This document shows positions 9,308-18,023 of a stretch of DNA of 64,000 nt, piece after piece. Position 1 is the first letter of the stretch. Each line of letters opens with the position of its first letter. The position numbers and the translations under genes were made by a program. Origin of the DNA: Kistimonas sp964291485 (GTDB taxonomy: Bacteria > Pseudomonadota > Gammaproteobacteria > Pseudomonadales > Endozoicomonadaceae); NCBI GenBank assembly GCA_964291485.2, contig OZ220224.1, forward strand, positions 1,488,001-1,552,000. Direction: 5' to 3'. The notes under the pieces were generated by a model. That model ran no database searches and was not told the DNA's origin. It saw only the letters and a program-made list of their open reading frames with translations.

Positions 9308-9335
9308 AACGCTCTGGCACGGGGCTCAGAGCGTT
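9308..9335 (-). terminator. rho-independent terminator of rnt
   Basis: On the minus strand, AACGCTCTG, a 10-base loop, then CAGAGCGTT followed by TTCTTTCT. It lies 18 bases after the rnt stop codon. Confidence 0.75.
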
Positions 9336-9352
9336 CGGGTGAGAGGGGATGA

Positions 9353-9991
9353 TCAGTCGTTCCAGCCGCCCAGCTCTTTCCAGCGGTTTACGATGGTGCA
9401 GAACAGTTCAGCGGTTTTTCGGGTGTCATACCGGGCGGAGTGTGCTTCATTCTTGTCGAAGCGAATGCCGGCGACGTCACAGGCGCGAGCCAGTACGGTC
9501 TGGCCGTAGGCAAGACCTGATAGCGTCGCAGTATCAAAGCAGGAAAAGGGATGGAACGGATTGCGCTTGATGTCATTCCGTTCTGCGCAGGCGTTGACAA
9601 AGCCAAGATCGAACGTGGCGTTATGGCCAACCAGGATGGCGCGCGAACAGCCGTAACGCTTCACTGCCTTGCGCACGGTTTTAAAGATGTTGGTCAGTGC
9701 GTCCTGTTCCGGATGCGCGATCCGCAACGGATGAAAAGGGTCGATCCCGATGAACTCAATGGCCGCCTTTTCTATGTTGGCGCCGTCAAACGGTTGCACG
9801 TGATAGGCGGTTTCATCTTCCGGCATGACGTAACCGTTTTCATCCATGCCGATCGTGATGGCGGCAATTTCCAGCAGGGCATCGGTCTTGGCGTTGAAGC
9901 CGCCGGTCTCTACATCAATGACGACGGGCAGGAAACCACGGAAGCGGTCCGCCATGGGGGAATGTGAACGGTTGTATTCCTCGTTACTCAC
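9353..9991 (-). CDS. rnt: ribonuclease T
   Basis: A 212-residue DEDDh 3'-5' exonuclease that trims the 3' ends of tRNAs and other stable RNAs. Exo I contains VVIDVETGGF with Asp26 and Glu28. The third motif is in GHNATFDLGFVNAC, and Exo III contains His184 and Asp189 in HSARYDTRKTAEL. Length and sequence agree with RNase T rather than the DNA polymerase epsilon-type exonucleases. It is on the same strand as pyrC and about 80 bases downstream of it, so the two may be cotranscribed. Confidence 0.95.
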   Translation of the reverse strand: MSNEEYNRSHSPMADRFRGFLPVVIDVETGGFNAKTDALLEIAAITIGMDENGYVMPEDETAYHVQPFDGANIEKAAIEFIGIDPFHPLRIAHPEQDALTNIFKTVRKAVKRYGCSRAILVGHNATFDLGFVNACAERNDIKRNPFHPFSCFDTATLSGLAYGQTVLARACDVAGIRFDKNEAHSARYDTRKTAELFCTIVNRWKELGGWND

Positions 9992-10020
9992 ACCAATGCC
10001 TTAATTGTTAACTGAGAGAG

Positions 10021-10044
10021 CCGGACTGCTTTGGCACAGTCCGG
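10021..10044 (-). terminator. hairpin between pyrC and rnt
   Basis: Perfect 8-base stem CCGGACTG...CAGTCCGG with an 8-base loop. It lies between the pyrC stop and the rnt start and lacks a T-run. It may act as an attenuator or processing site rather than a full terminator. Confidence 0.4.
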
Positions 10045-10070
10045 AGGTACTGCATTGTTTGACGTTATGT

Positions 10071-11111
10071 CTAAACGTTTTCCACCATCCAGTGTAACTG
10101 CTCACCCGCCTTCAGGGGAACGACTTCCTCGTCACCCAGCGGCAGGGAGGCAGGCACATCCACGGTCTGTCTGACCAGGGTGATGGTATCGGTATTGCGT
10201 GGCAGCCCGTAGAAGTCAGCGCCGTAATGGCTGCTGAAACCTTCCAAGCGATCCAGTGCATTCATGGATTCAAAGGCCTCGGCATAAAATGCCATGGCGC
10301 CAAAGGCTGAGAAGCAACCGGCGCAACCGCAGCTGCTTTCCTTGGCGCCTTTCGCGTGGGGCGCAGAGTCGGTGCCGAGGAAAAACTTGGGACTACCGCT
10401 GGTGGCGGCCTGCAACAGGGCTTCCTGATGAATGTTGCGCTTCAGGATGGGCAGGCAGTAGAAATGCGGTTTAATGCCGCCGACCAGCATGTGGTTGCGG
10501 TTATACAGCAGATGCTGCGGTGTAATAGTGGCTGCGATTTTGTCGGATGCGCCCGCTACAAATTGAGCGGCCTCCTTCGTGGTGATGTGCTCCATGACCA
10601 CTTTCAATTCGGGGTAACGGTCAACCAGCGGCAGCAGATGACGGTCAATAAAGACCTTTTCCCGGTCAAAGATATCAATGTGATTCTCAGTGACTTCGCC
10701 ATGCACTAACAACGGGAGATTGTGATCAATCATCGCTTCCAGCGCCGGAAAGATTTTCTCCAGAGACGTGACGCCGGAATCCGAGTTAGTGGTGGCGCCC
10801 GCCGGATACAGTTTCAATGCGTATACATCGCCCATGGCTTTCGCTTCGCTGACAATCGCCGCTGTGGTGTTGTCAGTGAGGTAGAGCGTCATCAGGGGCT
10901 GGAAGGCGCTGCCTGCAGGAATCTGCTCAATGATACGGGCTTTGTACTCGGCCGCCTGTTGTGCGGTGGTTACCGGTGGACGCAGGTTGGGCATGACAAT
11001 GGCCCGGCCAAAATCCCGGGCGCTGGCGGCCACGGTTTCTTTCAGAACCTTGCCGTCACGCAGGTGGAGGTGGAAATCATCCGGGCGGGTAATCTGCAAT
11101 CGTTCTGTCAT
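10071..11111 (-). CDS. pyrC: dihydroorotase
   Basis: A 346-residue class II dihydroorotase, which interconverts N-carbamoyl-L-aspartate and dihydroorotate in pyrimidine synthesis. The metal-binding HLHLRD is at residues 14-19, the carboxylated Lys lies in ALKLYPAGATTNS, and later zinc ligands lie in LLVHGEVT and MEHITTKEAA. The substrate and metal region LGTDSAPHAKGAKE is also present. Length is typical of the PyrC type found in Escherichia coli and pseudomonads. Confidence 0.96.
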   Translation of the reverse strand: MTERLQITRPDDFHLHLRDGKVLKETVAASARDFGRAIVMPNLRPPVTTAQQAAEYKARIIEQIPAGSAFQPLMTLYLTDNTTAAIVSEAKAMGDVYALKLYPAGATTNSDSGVTSLEKIFPALEAMIDHNLPLLVHGEVTENHIDIFDREKVFIDRHLLPLVDRYPELKVVMEHITTKEAAQFVAGASDKIAATITPQHLLYNRNHMLVGGIKPHFYCLPILKRNIHQEALLQAATSGSPKFFLGTDSAPHAKGAKESSCGCAGCFSAFGAMAFYAEAFESMNALDRLEGFSSHYGADFYGLPRNTDTITLVRQTVDVPASLPLGDEEVVPLKAGEQLHWMVENV

Positions 11112-11411
11112 TGACGCAAAAGCCTGTCTCTGGAGCCGTTGGGAGGCGGGTAACTGGTCGGGCGAATCTTACCCGAAGCGTCACCTGAAAGGTATACAGG
11201 GTTAACCGGTTGGTTAGTACGGGCCGGTGAATCCATGGCAGGTTCTGTTCAAATACGGTGGGAGTAGGTAAAAAACTTCGGTAATTGTCGCTGAAATAGT
11301 GGCTTTCCCGCGGCAGGCTCTATGCTTTCAGGCGGAGAGCGGGGTAGAATGGCCGCCCCGACGCAGAGAATTACAACGTTTAAACGAGAAGTCGATCGGA
11401 GTCAGTCTTTA
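11112..11411. other. divergent promoter region pyrC/argG
   Basis: About 300 bases between divergent biosynthetic genes. A GGAG ribosome-binding site at 11398-11401 fixes the argG start. A TAGAAT at about 11344 could be a -10 element for argG. No clear ArgR or PyrR-type site was recognised. Confidence 0.35.
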
Positions 11412-12629
11412 ATGAAAGATATCAGCAAGGTTGTACTCGCTTACTCTGGAGGTCTTGATACCTCTGTGATAGCGAAGTGGCTTGAGGATACCTACCACTG
11501 TGAAGTGGTCACCTTCACGGCCGACCTGGGCCAGGGTGAAGAGGTCGAACCTGCACGCGCCAAAGCCGAAGCCCTCGGCATCCGAGAAATCTACATTGAA
11601 GACCTGCGAGAAGAGTTCGTCCGAGACTATGTTTTTCCCATGTTCCGGGCGAACACCATCTATGAAGGGGAATACTTGCTGGGCACCTCCATTGCCCGTC
11701 CATTGATTGCCAAGCGTCTGGTTGAAATTGCCAGTGAAACCGGTGCGGATGCCATTTCCCACGGTGCCACGGGCAAGGGGAATGACCAGGTGCGGTTTGA
11801 GTTGGGCGCCTATGCACTCAAACCCGGTATCCAGGTGATTGCTCCCTGGCGGGAATGGGATCTGAATTCGCGGGAAAAACTGCTGGCCTATTGTGATCGC
11901 CACGGTATTGCTGTCGAGCGTAAAAAAGGCAAATCACCCTATTCGATGGACGCCAACCTGCTGCATATCTCCTATGAAGGCGGCATTCTGGAAGATCCCT
12001 GGGCCGAGCCGGAAGAAGATATGTGGCGCTGGAGTGTGTCGCCGGAAGCCGCGCCGGATACTCCGCAGTATCTGGAGCTGACTTACCGTAACGGCGACAT
12101 TGTCGCCATTGATGGTAACGATATGACACCGGCCGAAGTGCTGGCCTACCTGAACAAGGTGGGTGGTGAGCATGGTGTTGGCAGAACGGATATTGTCGAA
12201 AACCGCTATGTTGGCATGAAAGCCCGGGGTTGTTATGAGACACCCGGAGGCACCATCATGCTCAAGGCTCACCGGGCGATTGAATCCATCACGCTGGACC
12301 GTGAAGTAGCCCACCTGAAGGATGAGCTGATGCCGCGCTATGCCAAGCTGATCTATAACGGTTACTGGTGGTCGCCGGAGCGCCGCATGCTTCAGCAGAT
12401 GATTGATGAATCCCAGTTGAATGTCAGTGGTCGAGTTCGGATCAAGCTGTATAAAGGCAATATCACTGTTGTAGGCAGGGAGTCGGATCAGTCGCTGTTT
12501 GATGAAAGTATCGCAACATTTGAAGACGATGCCGGTGCTTACGATCAGGCGGACGCTGCAGGCTTCATCAAGCTCAACGCGTTGCGTTTGCGCATCGCGG
12601 CGGGTAAGGGCAGAAACCTGTTGGATTGA
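11412..12629 (+). CDS. argG: argininosuccinate synthase
   Basis: A 405-residue argininosuccinate synthase, which joins citrulline and aspartate with ATP in arginine synthesis. The N-terminal ATP loop AYSGGLDTS begins about residue 10, and the citrulline/aspartate-binding stretch SHGATGKGNDQVRFE follows. The frame is open 30 codons further upstream, but the ATG at 11412 has a GGAG site and matches the family N-terminus (KVVLAYSGG near residue 6). A terminator follows directly. Confidence 0.96.
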   Translation: MKDISKVVLAYSGGLDTSVIAKWLEDTYHCEVVTFTADLGQGEEVEPARAKAEALGIREIYIEDLREEFVRDYVFPMFRANTIYEGEYLLGTSIARPLIAKRLVEIASETGADAISHGATGKGNDQVRFELGAYALKPGIQVIAPWREWDLNSREKLLAYCDRHGIAVERKKGKSPYSMDANLLHISYEGGILEDPWAEPEEDMWRWSVSPEAAPDTPQYLELTYRNGDIVAIDGNDMTPAEVLAYLNKVGGEHGVGRTDIVENRYVGMKARGCYETPGGTIMLKAHRAIESITLDREVAHLKDELMPRYAKLIYNGYWWSPERRMLQQMIDESQLNVSGRVRIKLYKGNITVVGRESDQSLFDESIATFEDDAGAYDQADAAGFIKLNALRLRIAAGKGRNLLD

Positions 12630-12647
12630 TGTTGTGTGCTTCTAAGT

Positions 12648-12676
12648 AAAAAGGCCCGATTAAGGGCCTTTTTTAT
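12648..12676 (+). terminator. rho-independent terminator argG/gloA
   Basis: AAAAAGGCCC-GATTA-AGGGCCTTTTTTATT lies between the convergent argG and gloA genes. The A-run and T-run on either side would allow it to work on both strands. Confidence 0.88.
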
Positions 12677-12683
12677 TGCTTGT

Positions 12684-13088
12684 TCAACCGAGTCCCTGCC
12701 CGGCATGGGTCATCTGGATCAGCTCGATCTTGTAACCGTCCGGATCTTCAACAAACGCGATCTCGGTTTTGCCACCCTTAACCGGACCGGGTTCCCGGGT
12801 AATATTGCCGCCGGCTGCGCGAATTGCTTCGCAGGTGCCGTACAGATCATCGACACCGATGGCGATGTGGCCAAAGGCGTTGCCGTGATCATAGCTGTCA
12901 GTGCCCCAATTATGGGTCAGCTCAATTACGGCGCCCTGGCTTTCGTCGCCATAGCCCAGAAAAGCCAGTGTGTACTGGTATTCCGCGTTTTCCGACTGGC
13001 GGAGCAGCTGCATCTTCAGCACATCCCGATAAAAGGCAATGGAGCGGTCAAGGTCGCCGACCCGGAGCATAGTGTGCAGTAGTCTCAT
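12684..13088 (-). CDS. gloA: lactoylglutathione lyase (glyoxalase I)
   Basis: A 134-residue glyoxalase I, which converts the methylglyoxal-glutathione hemithioacetal to S-lactoylglutathione. The N-terminus MRLLHTMLRVGDLDRSIAFY and the C-terminal FVEDPDGYKIELIQ are the two halves of the vicinal-oxygen-chelate fold with the metal ligands His5 and Glu. Its length is that of the nickel-dependent bacterial type. It converges with argG. Confidence 0.95.
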   Translation of the reverse strand: MRLLHTMLRVGDLDRSIAFYRDVLKMQLLRQSENAEYQYTLAFLGYGDESQGAVIELTHNWGTDSYDHGNAFGHIAIGVDDLYGTCEAIRAAGGNITREPGPVKGGKTEIAFVEDPDGYKIELIQMTHAGQGLG

Positions 13089-13334
13089 CAGGTTTTCTCA
13101 TGTCAGGGATTGTGGCGGAATTCTACTAGGAAGTATCTCATTTAGGTAACGGTCTAAGTCTTAAGCCCATAGAAATAAAGCCTTTTGATGTGTTGGCGTG
13201 AATAGAAAAATTGTCGTTTTTGAAAACCAATAAGTTACTGCAATTGCAGAATAAAGGTTATTTCATTGACGGTTATTAAGTTGGCTAGTAAATCATATTA
13301 ATTATGATGGACACCGGGTTATCTTTTTTATTGC

Positions 13335-14927
13335 ATGAATGGTGGTATTTATATGAATGGTTGCTTACGGGCTTGTTGTGCGGGGGCGGTAGATTGTTTC
13401 CAGAGTATTTGGCATTTGATAACAGGTTGTTTCCGGGGAAGATCTGTAGGTTCTCCGGAAGAGCAAATGGAGACAGTCAGTCTTGAGCAAAGAAGGAGTT
13501 CTGGTACCAGTCTTTGTTCTCGTCGTACTTCTTCGCTCGAAGATATAGTGATTGTACACCAGAGTCATCTAGAAGGAGGAGGGGAGTGTGGTGCTAATAC
13601 AGGCTGTGGTAATTCCAATGGCTCAGACTCTAATGGAGCTGCGTCCAGTGATAATCATGCAACAGAATCATTTGTCATAGTAAAGGATGATGATTTGCAG
13701 GAGCCTTCTGACTTGGGCGCTGAAGCATTATCTTCAGGCACTGAAGGTGAAATATCTGATCCACATGAGGTGGTCATTGAATCTGCTGCAACAGAGAGTG
13801 TAGTCAGACTTATAGAGCCTAAGGTGACAGATGGTGATATTCAGGAGTTTCGAGCGCTTGGGTTTAAAGACGAAGAGTTGCTTGATGAAACGAAATGGAC
13901 AGAGAGAGTAAGGCGTGGCTATTTTTATTTAAGAAGTATTCTTGATGAAGAAAGGTGGTTGGATAATTTTATTGATAACGTATTTAAAGAAGTAGAGTTG
14001 TTAGATATTCAAAGAACATTTGCAAGTGTTCAGCAAATGCAAGACGACATTAAGGCTACTAAAGATGGCCCGCTTGAAATCTGTGTGAAAAACGCGATTG
14101 TTGATGTTTTGTTTAACCAGCCTTTAAATCTCGAAGAGGCCCGTAAAGAGGCTTTGCGGGCTGCCACGAAATTTATTATTCAAGATATTTGTAACTGTTT
14201 ATATCAAAATGCGAAGAACCGTTTTACAGATGGTGCATATCGATTGTATGGAGATAATATTGGTAACCTGATTGAGTTTCTTAGGCGTCCAGATAATGGG
14301 CACTATCAGCGTCCTTCTTCACATCTTACATCGAAAACCAATGCATATAAACACTACGGGTATGACCTGGATGAAGGCTCTTTCTTGCCCGAAGAGCACA
14401 GGCATGTTCTTTTTATTGATTATGTTGATAATCTCGGTAAAACATGTCTTTTTTTTTAAGCCTGAGCACTATGGGTTTTATCGCTTCAAGGATCGATTAA
14501 ATCATGTGCATGAATGGATACTTTCAGCATTAAGACGATATTGTTATTTGGATACAGGTATTGGTGCTGTTGAAAGTAAAGAGAGGGTTAAATATTTAGA
14601 TGATGATAAAATGCAGCTTATTTTACTTTTTTTTCAAAAGCTGGAAGAGCCATTTGAAACTGAGGAGCCTATTGAGGGGGCTGAGAGTATCCTCATGGTG
14701 CATAGGCCTGTTGATGCAAAAAACTAGAAGACATAAAAAGAGAAGTTAGTCATGGTGGGTTTGCGAAAATAGCAGAGGAATATGAAACAATAAAGAAACG
14801 ATTTGATGATGTATATGGATTAGCTGGTGAGTTAGAGGCCCATTTTGAGCCGGTAATAGATAAAATTGAAAAAATTTTTCCTGATTATGAGCGACGTATT
14901 GCAAATGAAGTTATTATTGAGCTCTAA
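13335..14927 (+). pseudogene. unrecognised low-GC gene with two compensating frameshifts
   Basis: The frame opened at 13335 stops at 14459 after a run of nine T (14449-14457). A continuation in the +1 frame (FKPEHYGFYRFKDRLNHV onward) runs to 14727. There, after six A (14718-14723), the original frame resumes (LEDIKREVSHGGFAKIAEEY onward) and ends at 14927. If both breaks are undone the product is about 530 residues. It has a Cys-rich N-terminus, a Ser/Gly/Asp-rich low-complexity region (about 45-150) and a helical C-terminal half. No family was recognised. Low GC and lone position suggest acquired DNA. The breaks could be decay, phase variation or base-calling errors. Confidence 0.55.
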
Positions 14928-15253
14928 CGGTGTGAAATACATGTTTGTGTATGGCTGGTTTTGTGTTTTTGCTTTGATTAGGTAAGCGTTAAGGTTTTGT
15001 TTTATCTGAAAGAAACTCTTGTAGAGAGCGATAGGCAGGTAAATATGCGCTTATTTGTACGGGTGCTTGCTACCATTTATGTCAATTGAGTAATTTCATA
15101 TTACAAATACGGAGTAATTTATTGCGTTTTAGGGGGCGAGAACTAGCCACAAAAATCCTTTAAAGCGCGGCAAGGATTGCCTCAAGAGAGTGCGTCCCGT
15201 TAAAGGATAGGTTGGCACTCTTGGTGTTCTCTTTGTGGTTTTTATGTCTTTAC
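14928..15253. other. intergenic region
   Basis: About 325 bases, AT-rich to 15130 and then more balanced. A near-repeat of AAATCCTTTAAAG and TTAAAGGAT lies in 15154-15209. No gene was identified. Confidence 0.35.
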
Positions 15254-15991
15254 TTATTTGTCGTTGTTTTTTGCCGTTTGGGTAGGTTTAAGTGCTTTTC
15301 CCTCAACAGATGCCTCTTTTAAGGTGATTACATATTCTTTGTTTTTTTCTAACTGTCGAAGTTTGACCAGCATGTAGTTCCAGTCCTTCGCAAGCCATAT
15401 CCAGGTTTGGCGCTTGTTGTTATCACGCTGCATTTTCAGACGGATCGTTTTTATTGGCCCGAGAGGGGTATCGAGTGTTTCTTCGTTCTCAACCAGGAAC
15501 TGGTAATTATCCCGTTCATTTTCATTGACGACTTGGTAATGAAGGTCTTTACGTCCCTGTCGCATATCTTCCTGCAGTTGTAACTGGTAGCTGATCTTGT
15601 CAAGGTCGCCGGGGTGGATGGCTAGTTTCCACTGGTCATTGTCTTCCCGGCTGTCAGCCTGTTTACGTTTCCAGTCAAACTTAACCGATGCCTGTCGATC
15701 CTTGCCCAGTGCGCCTTTCTTCAGTTGGTAGCTGATGGGTTGGATGCGGTTGTTTTCATCCAGCGTGAACTGGCTCTGTTCGGAAAAGCTGTAAAATAGC
15801 ATCTCGGCATTGAAGGTCAGTTGCCAGGTGCCATCGGGCTGTCTGACCAGTTTGCGTTCCGCTGTGCCATCCATGGGCACGTTACCCATGGTGGCGGAAT
15901 AGCTGGCTTCAAACGCTTGGGGTGCCTGAGTGGCTGCCATGCCAGTGATGGGAGTGAAAGCTAACAGGCAGGCCAGTAACAGGTGTTTCAT
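15254..15991 (-). CDS. DUF3108 domain-containing exported protein
   Basis: A 245-residue periplasmic protein of the DUF3108 family. The signal peptide MKHLLLACLLAFTPITGMAA ends near residue 20. The mature part contains FEASYSATMGNVPMDGTAERKL and a later stretch TPLGPIKTIRLKMQRDNNKR, both typical of the family. Function is unknown. It overlaps the purN stop by four bases (ATGA), so it is translationally coupled to the purine genes, an arrangement common in Pseudomonas relatives. Confidence 0.85.
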   Translation of the reverse strand: MKHLLLACLLAFTPITGMAATQAPQAFEASYSATMGNVPMDGTAERKLVRQPDGTWQLTFNAEMLFYSFSEQSQFTLDENNRIQPISYQLKKGALGKDRQASVKFDWKRKQADSREDNDQWKLAIHPGDLDKISYQLQLQEDMRQGRKDLHYQVVNENERDNYQFLVENEETLDTPLGPIKTIRLKMQRDNNKRQTWIWLAKDWNYMLVKLRQLEKNKEYVITLKEASVEGKALKPTQTAKNNDK

Positions 15992-16656
15992 GACAGTTTC
16001 GCCGTTTCTTTAACGGGGTAATCATACCCACTGGCTGGCAATGCTGCATCATCAAGGAAGGCCTGATTGTTGATCAGCTTCAGGCGCCCTTCTGCAAACC
16101 AAGCGACCGCCTGGGGGTAAATCCGGTATTCCTGGGCATGTACGCGCTGCTGCAGAGTGTCTTCTGTATCGGTGTCTGTGATCGGTACTCTTGCCTGAAT
16201 AACCGGTGAGCCGCCATCCAGCTCTTCAGTGACAAAGTGGACAGTGACGCCATGCTCGGTATCACCCGCTTCCAGCGCCCGGCGATGGGTGTACAAACCT
16301 TTGTATTTAGGTAGCAGGGATGGGTGTATGTTGAGTATGCGGCCATGGTAGTGGCGGGTAAAGGCTGGCGTCAGAATGCGCATGAAGCCTGCGAGCACGA
16401 TCAGTTCCGGATTGTGCTGATCAATCTGCTGCATCAGTTCGGCATCATAAGCTTCCCGGTCGGCGTAGTCATGATGGTTTAATGTCATGGTGGGAATGCC
16501 GGCTTCGCGAGCTCGGACCAGGCCATAGGCCTCGTCACGATTACTGACAACAGCGCTGATGCGAATCCCCAGGTCTGACTGCTGGTCGATCAGGGTCTGC
16601 AGGTTACTGCCATTGCCGGAGACAAGGACAACAACGGATAAAGCGTTACGGATCAT
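15988..16656 (-). CDS. purN: phosphoribosylglycinamide formyltransferase
   Basis: A 222-residue GAR transformylase, which transfers a formyl group from 10-formyl-tetrahydrofolate to GAR in purine synthesis. The phosphate loop SGNGSNLQTLID is at residues 13-24. The catalytic Asn109, His111 and Asp147 lie in ILNIHPSLLPKYKG and EELDGGSP. It follows purM on the same strand. Confidence 0.96.
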   Translation of the reverse strand: MIRNALSVVVLVSGNGSNLQTLIDQQSDLGIRISAVVSNRDEAYGLVRAREAGIPTMTLNHHDYADREAYDAELMQQIDQHNPELIVLAGFMRILTPAFTRHYHGRILNIHPSLLPKYKGLYTHRRALEAGDTEHGVTVHFVTEELDGGSPVIQARVPITDTDTEDTLQQRVHAQEYRIYPQAVAWFAEGRLKLINNQAFLDDAALPASGYDYPVKETAKLS

Positions 16657-16697
16657 GAGTCCTGCACGTTGAAAAGAGTGAAGTGTATCGCTATCAG

Positions 16698-16719
16698 AAG
16701 GCCGGCCATCGCCGGCCTT
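16698..16719 (-). terminator. hairpin between purM and purN
   Basis: Perfect 9-base stem AAGGCCGGC...GCCGGCCTT with a 4-base loop between purM and purN. On the minus strand it is followed by CTGATAG rather than a T-run. It may modulate readthrough to purN rather than end transcription. Confidence 0.45.
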
Positions 16720-16728
16720 GATTCCTTC

Positions 16729-17775
16729 TTACAAGCCGGTCAGTTCGACCTGATCATCGCCCGCTTCGCAGTTGGCGATAGTACCGATTTCCCAGGCGGT
16801 CTCACCCTGTTCCCAGAGGAACGTGATGACATCCTGCCTGGCTTCTGCGGGAACGGCGATGATCATGCCGGCGCCACAGTTGAAGGTGCGGTACATTTCC
16901 CGCTCGTCGACATTACCCTGCTCACGAAGCCACTCAAATACCGCAGGCCGCTGCCAGCTTTGAGTATTGATAACGGCTTTGGTTCCCTCAGGCAACACTC
17001 GCGGAATATTTTCCAGCAGGCCGCCGCCGGTGATATGGCTGAGGGCATTGACCGGGTGGGTCTTGATCAGGTTCAGCAGAGGCTTGACGTAGATCCGGGT
17101 GGGTTCCAGCAGCGCATCAGTCAGTGGGCGACCGTCGACCTCGGCGGTGAGGTCTGCCTGGCTGACTTCGATGATCTTGCGGATCAGGGAGTAGCCGTTG
17201 GAGTGAGGGCCGCTGGATGCCAATGCAATCAGAGCATCCCCCGGGCGCACGGCTGAACCGTCAATAATGCCTGATTTTTCCACAACGCCGGTGCAGAAAC
17301 CGGCCAGATCGTAATCTTCTCCCTCGTACATGCCGGGCATTTCAGCGGTTTCACCGCCAACCAGCGCACAACCTGCCTGTTCGCAGCCCTTGCCGATACC
17401 GGCAACAACGCTGGCAGCGATATCCACATTCAGGTGGCCGGTCGCATAATAATCGAGGAAGAAGAGGGGTTCTGCGCCACAGACAATCAGGTCGTTGACA
17501 CACATGGCGACCAGGTCGATACCGATGGTGTCATGCTTGCCAAGGTCCATGGCGAGGCGGAGTTTGGTGCCGACACCGTCAGTGCCGGAGACCAGAACTG
17601 GCTGTTGATAGCCAGCCGGGATTTCGCAGAGGGCGCCGAACCCGCCGAGTCCACCCATAACTTCCGGGCGATGGGTGCGTTTCGCCACATGCTTAATACG
17701 TTCTACCAGGGCATTGCCGGCATCAATATCCACGCCGGCGTCTTTGTAACTCAGAGACTGGGAAGACTTGGTCAT
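16729..17775 (-). CDS. purM: phosphoribosylformylglycinamidine cyclo-ligase
   Basis: A 348-residue AIR synthetase, which closes the imidazole ring with ATP in purine synthesis. The sequence contains YKDAGVDIDAGNALVERIK, the ATP-binding SGTDGVGTKLRLA and MCVNDLIVCGAEPLFFLDYY, and the PurM signature HITGGGLLENIPRVLP. An ATG seven codons upstream (17796) is possible, but neither start has a strong ribosome-binding site and the shorter one matches the family better. It heads the purM-purN-DUF3108 cluster. Confidence 0.95.
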   Translation of the reverse strand: MTKSSQSLSYKDAGVDIDAGNALVERIKHVAKRTHRPEVMGGLGGFGALCEIPAGYQQPVLVSGTDGVGTKLRLAMDLGKHDTIGIDLVAMCVNDLIVCGAEPLFFLDYYATGHLNVDIAASVVAGIGKGCEQAGCALVGGETAEMPGMYEGEDYDLAGFCTGVVEKSGIIDGSAVRPGDALIALASSGPHSNGYSLIRKIIEVSQADLTAEVDGRPLTDALLEPTRIYVKPLLNLIKTHPVNALSHITGGGLLENIPRVLPEGTKAVINTQSWQRPAVFEWLREQGNVDEREMYRTFNCGAGMIIAVPAEARQDVITFLWEQGETAWEIGTIANCEAGDDQVELTGL

Positions 17776-18023
17776 CAGTGGGCCTGTCTGGTTCATTCGT
17801 ACAGGTTTGGAAGGCGGCGGTATTGTAGCAACGGTTGCAGGGGTTGGCTATGGATCTAATCGTTGTAGACCTTGTTGCTTGCACATGTGTTCGGAACCTA
17901 ATTAAGGATGAGAACTCATTAACTATAGACTTCATTTTTTGACCGTTTAGGTATCGCAGGTTCCGCATGCCATGCAAGGGAGGGTTATGGCAAATATGCG
18001 TGGAGATTCTTAGGGGGGAACCT

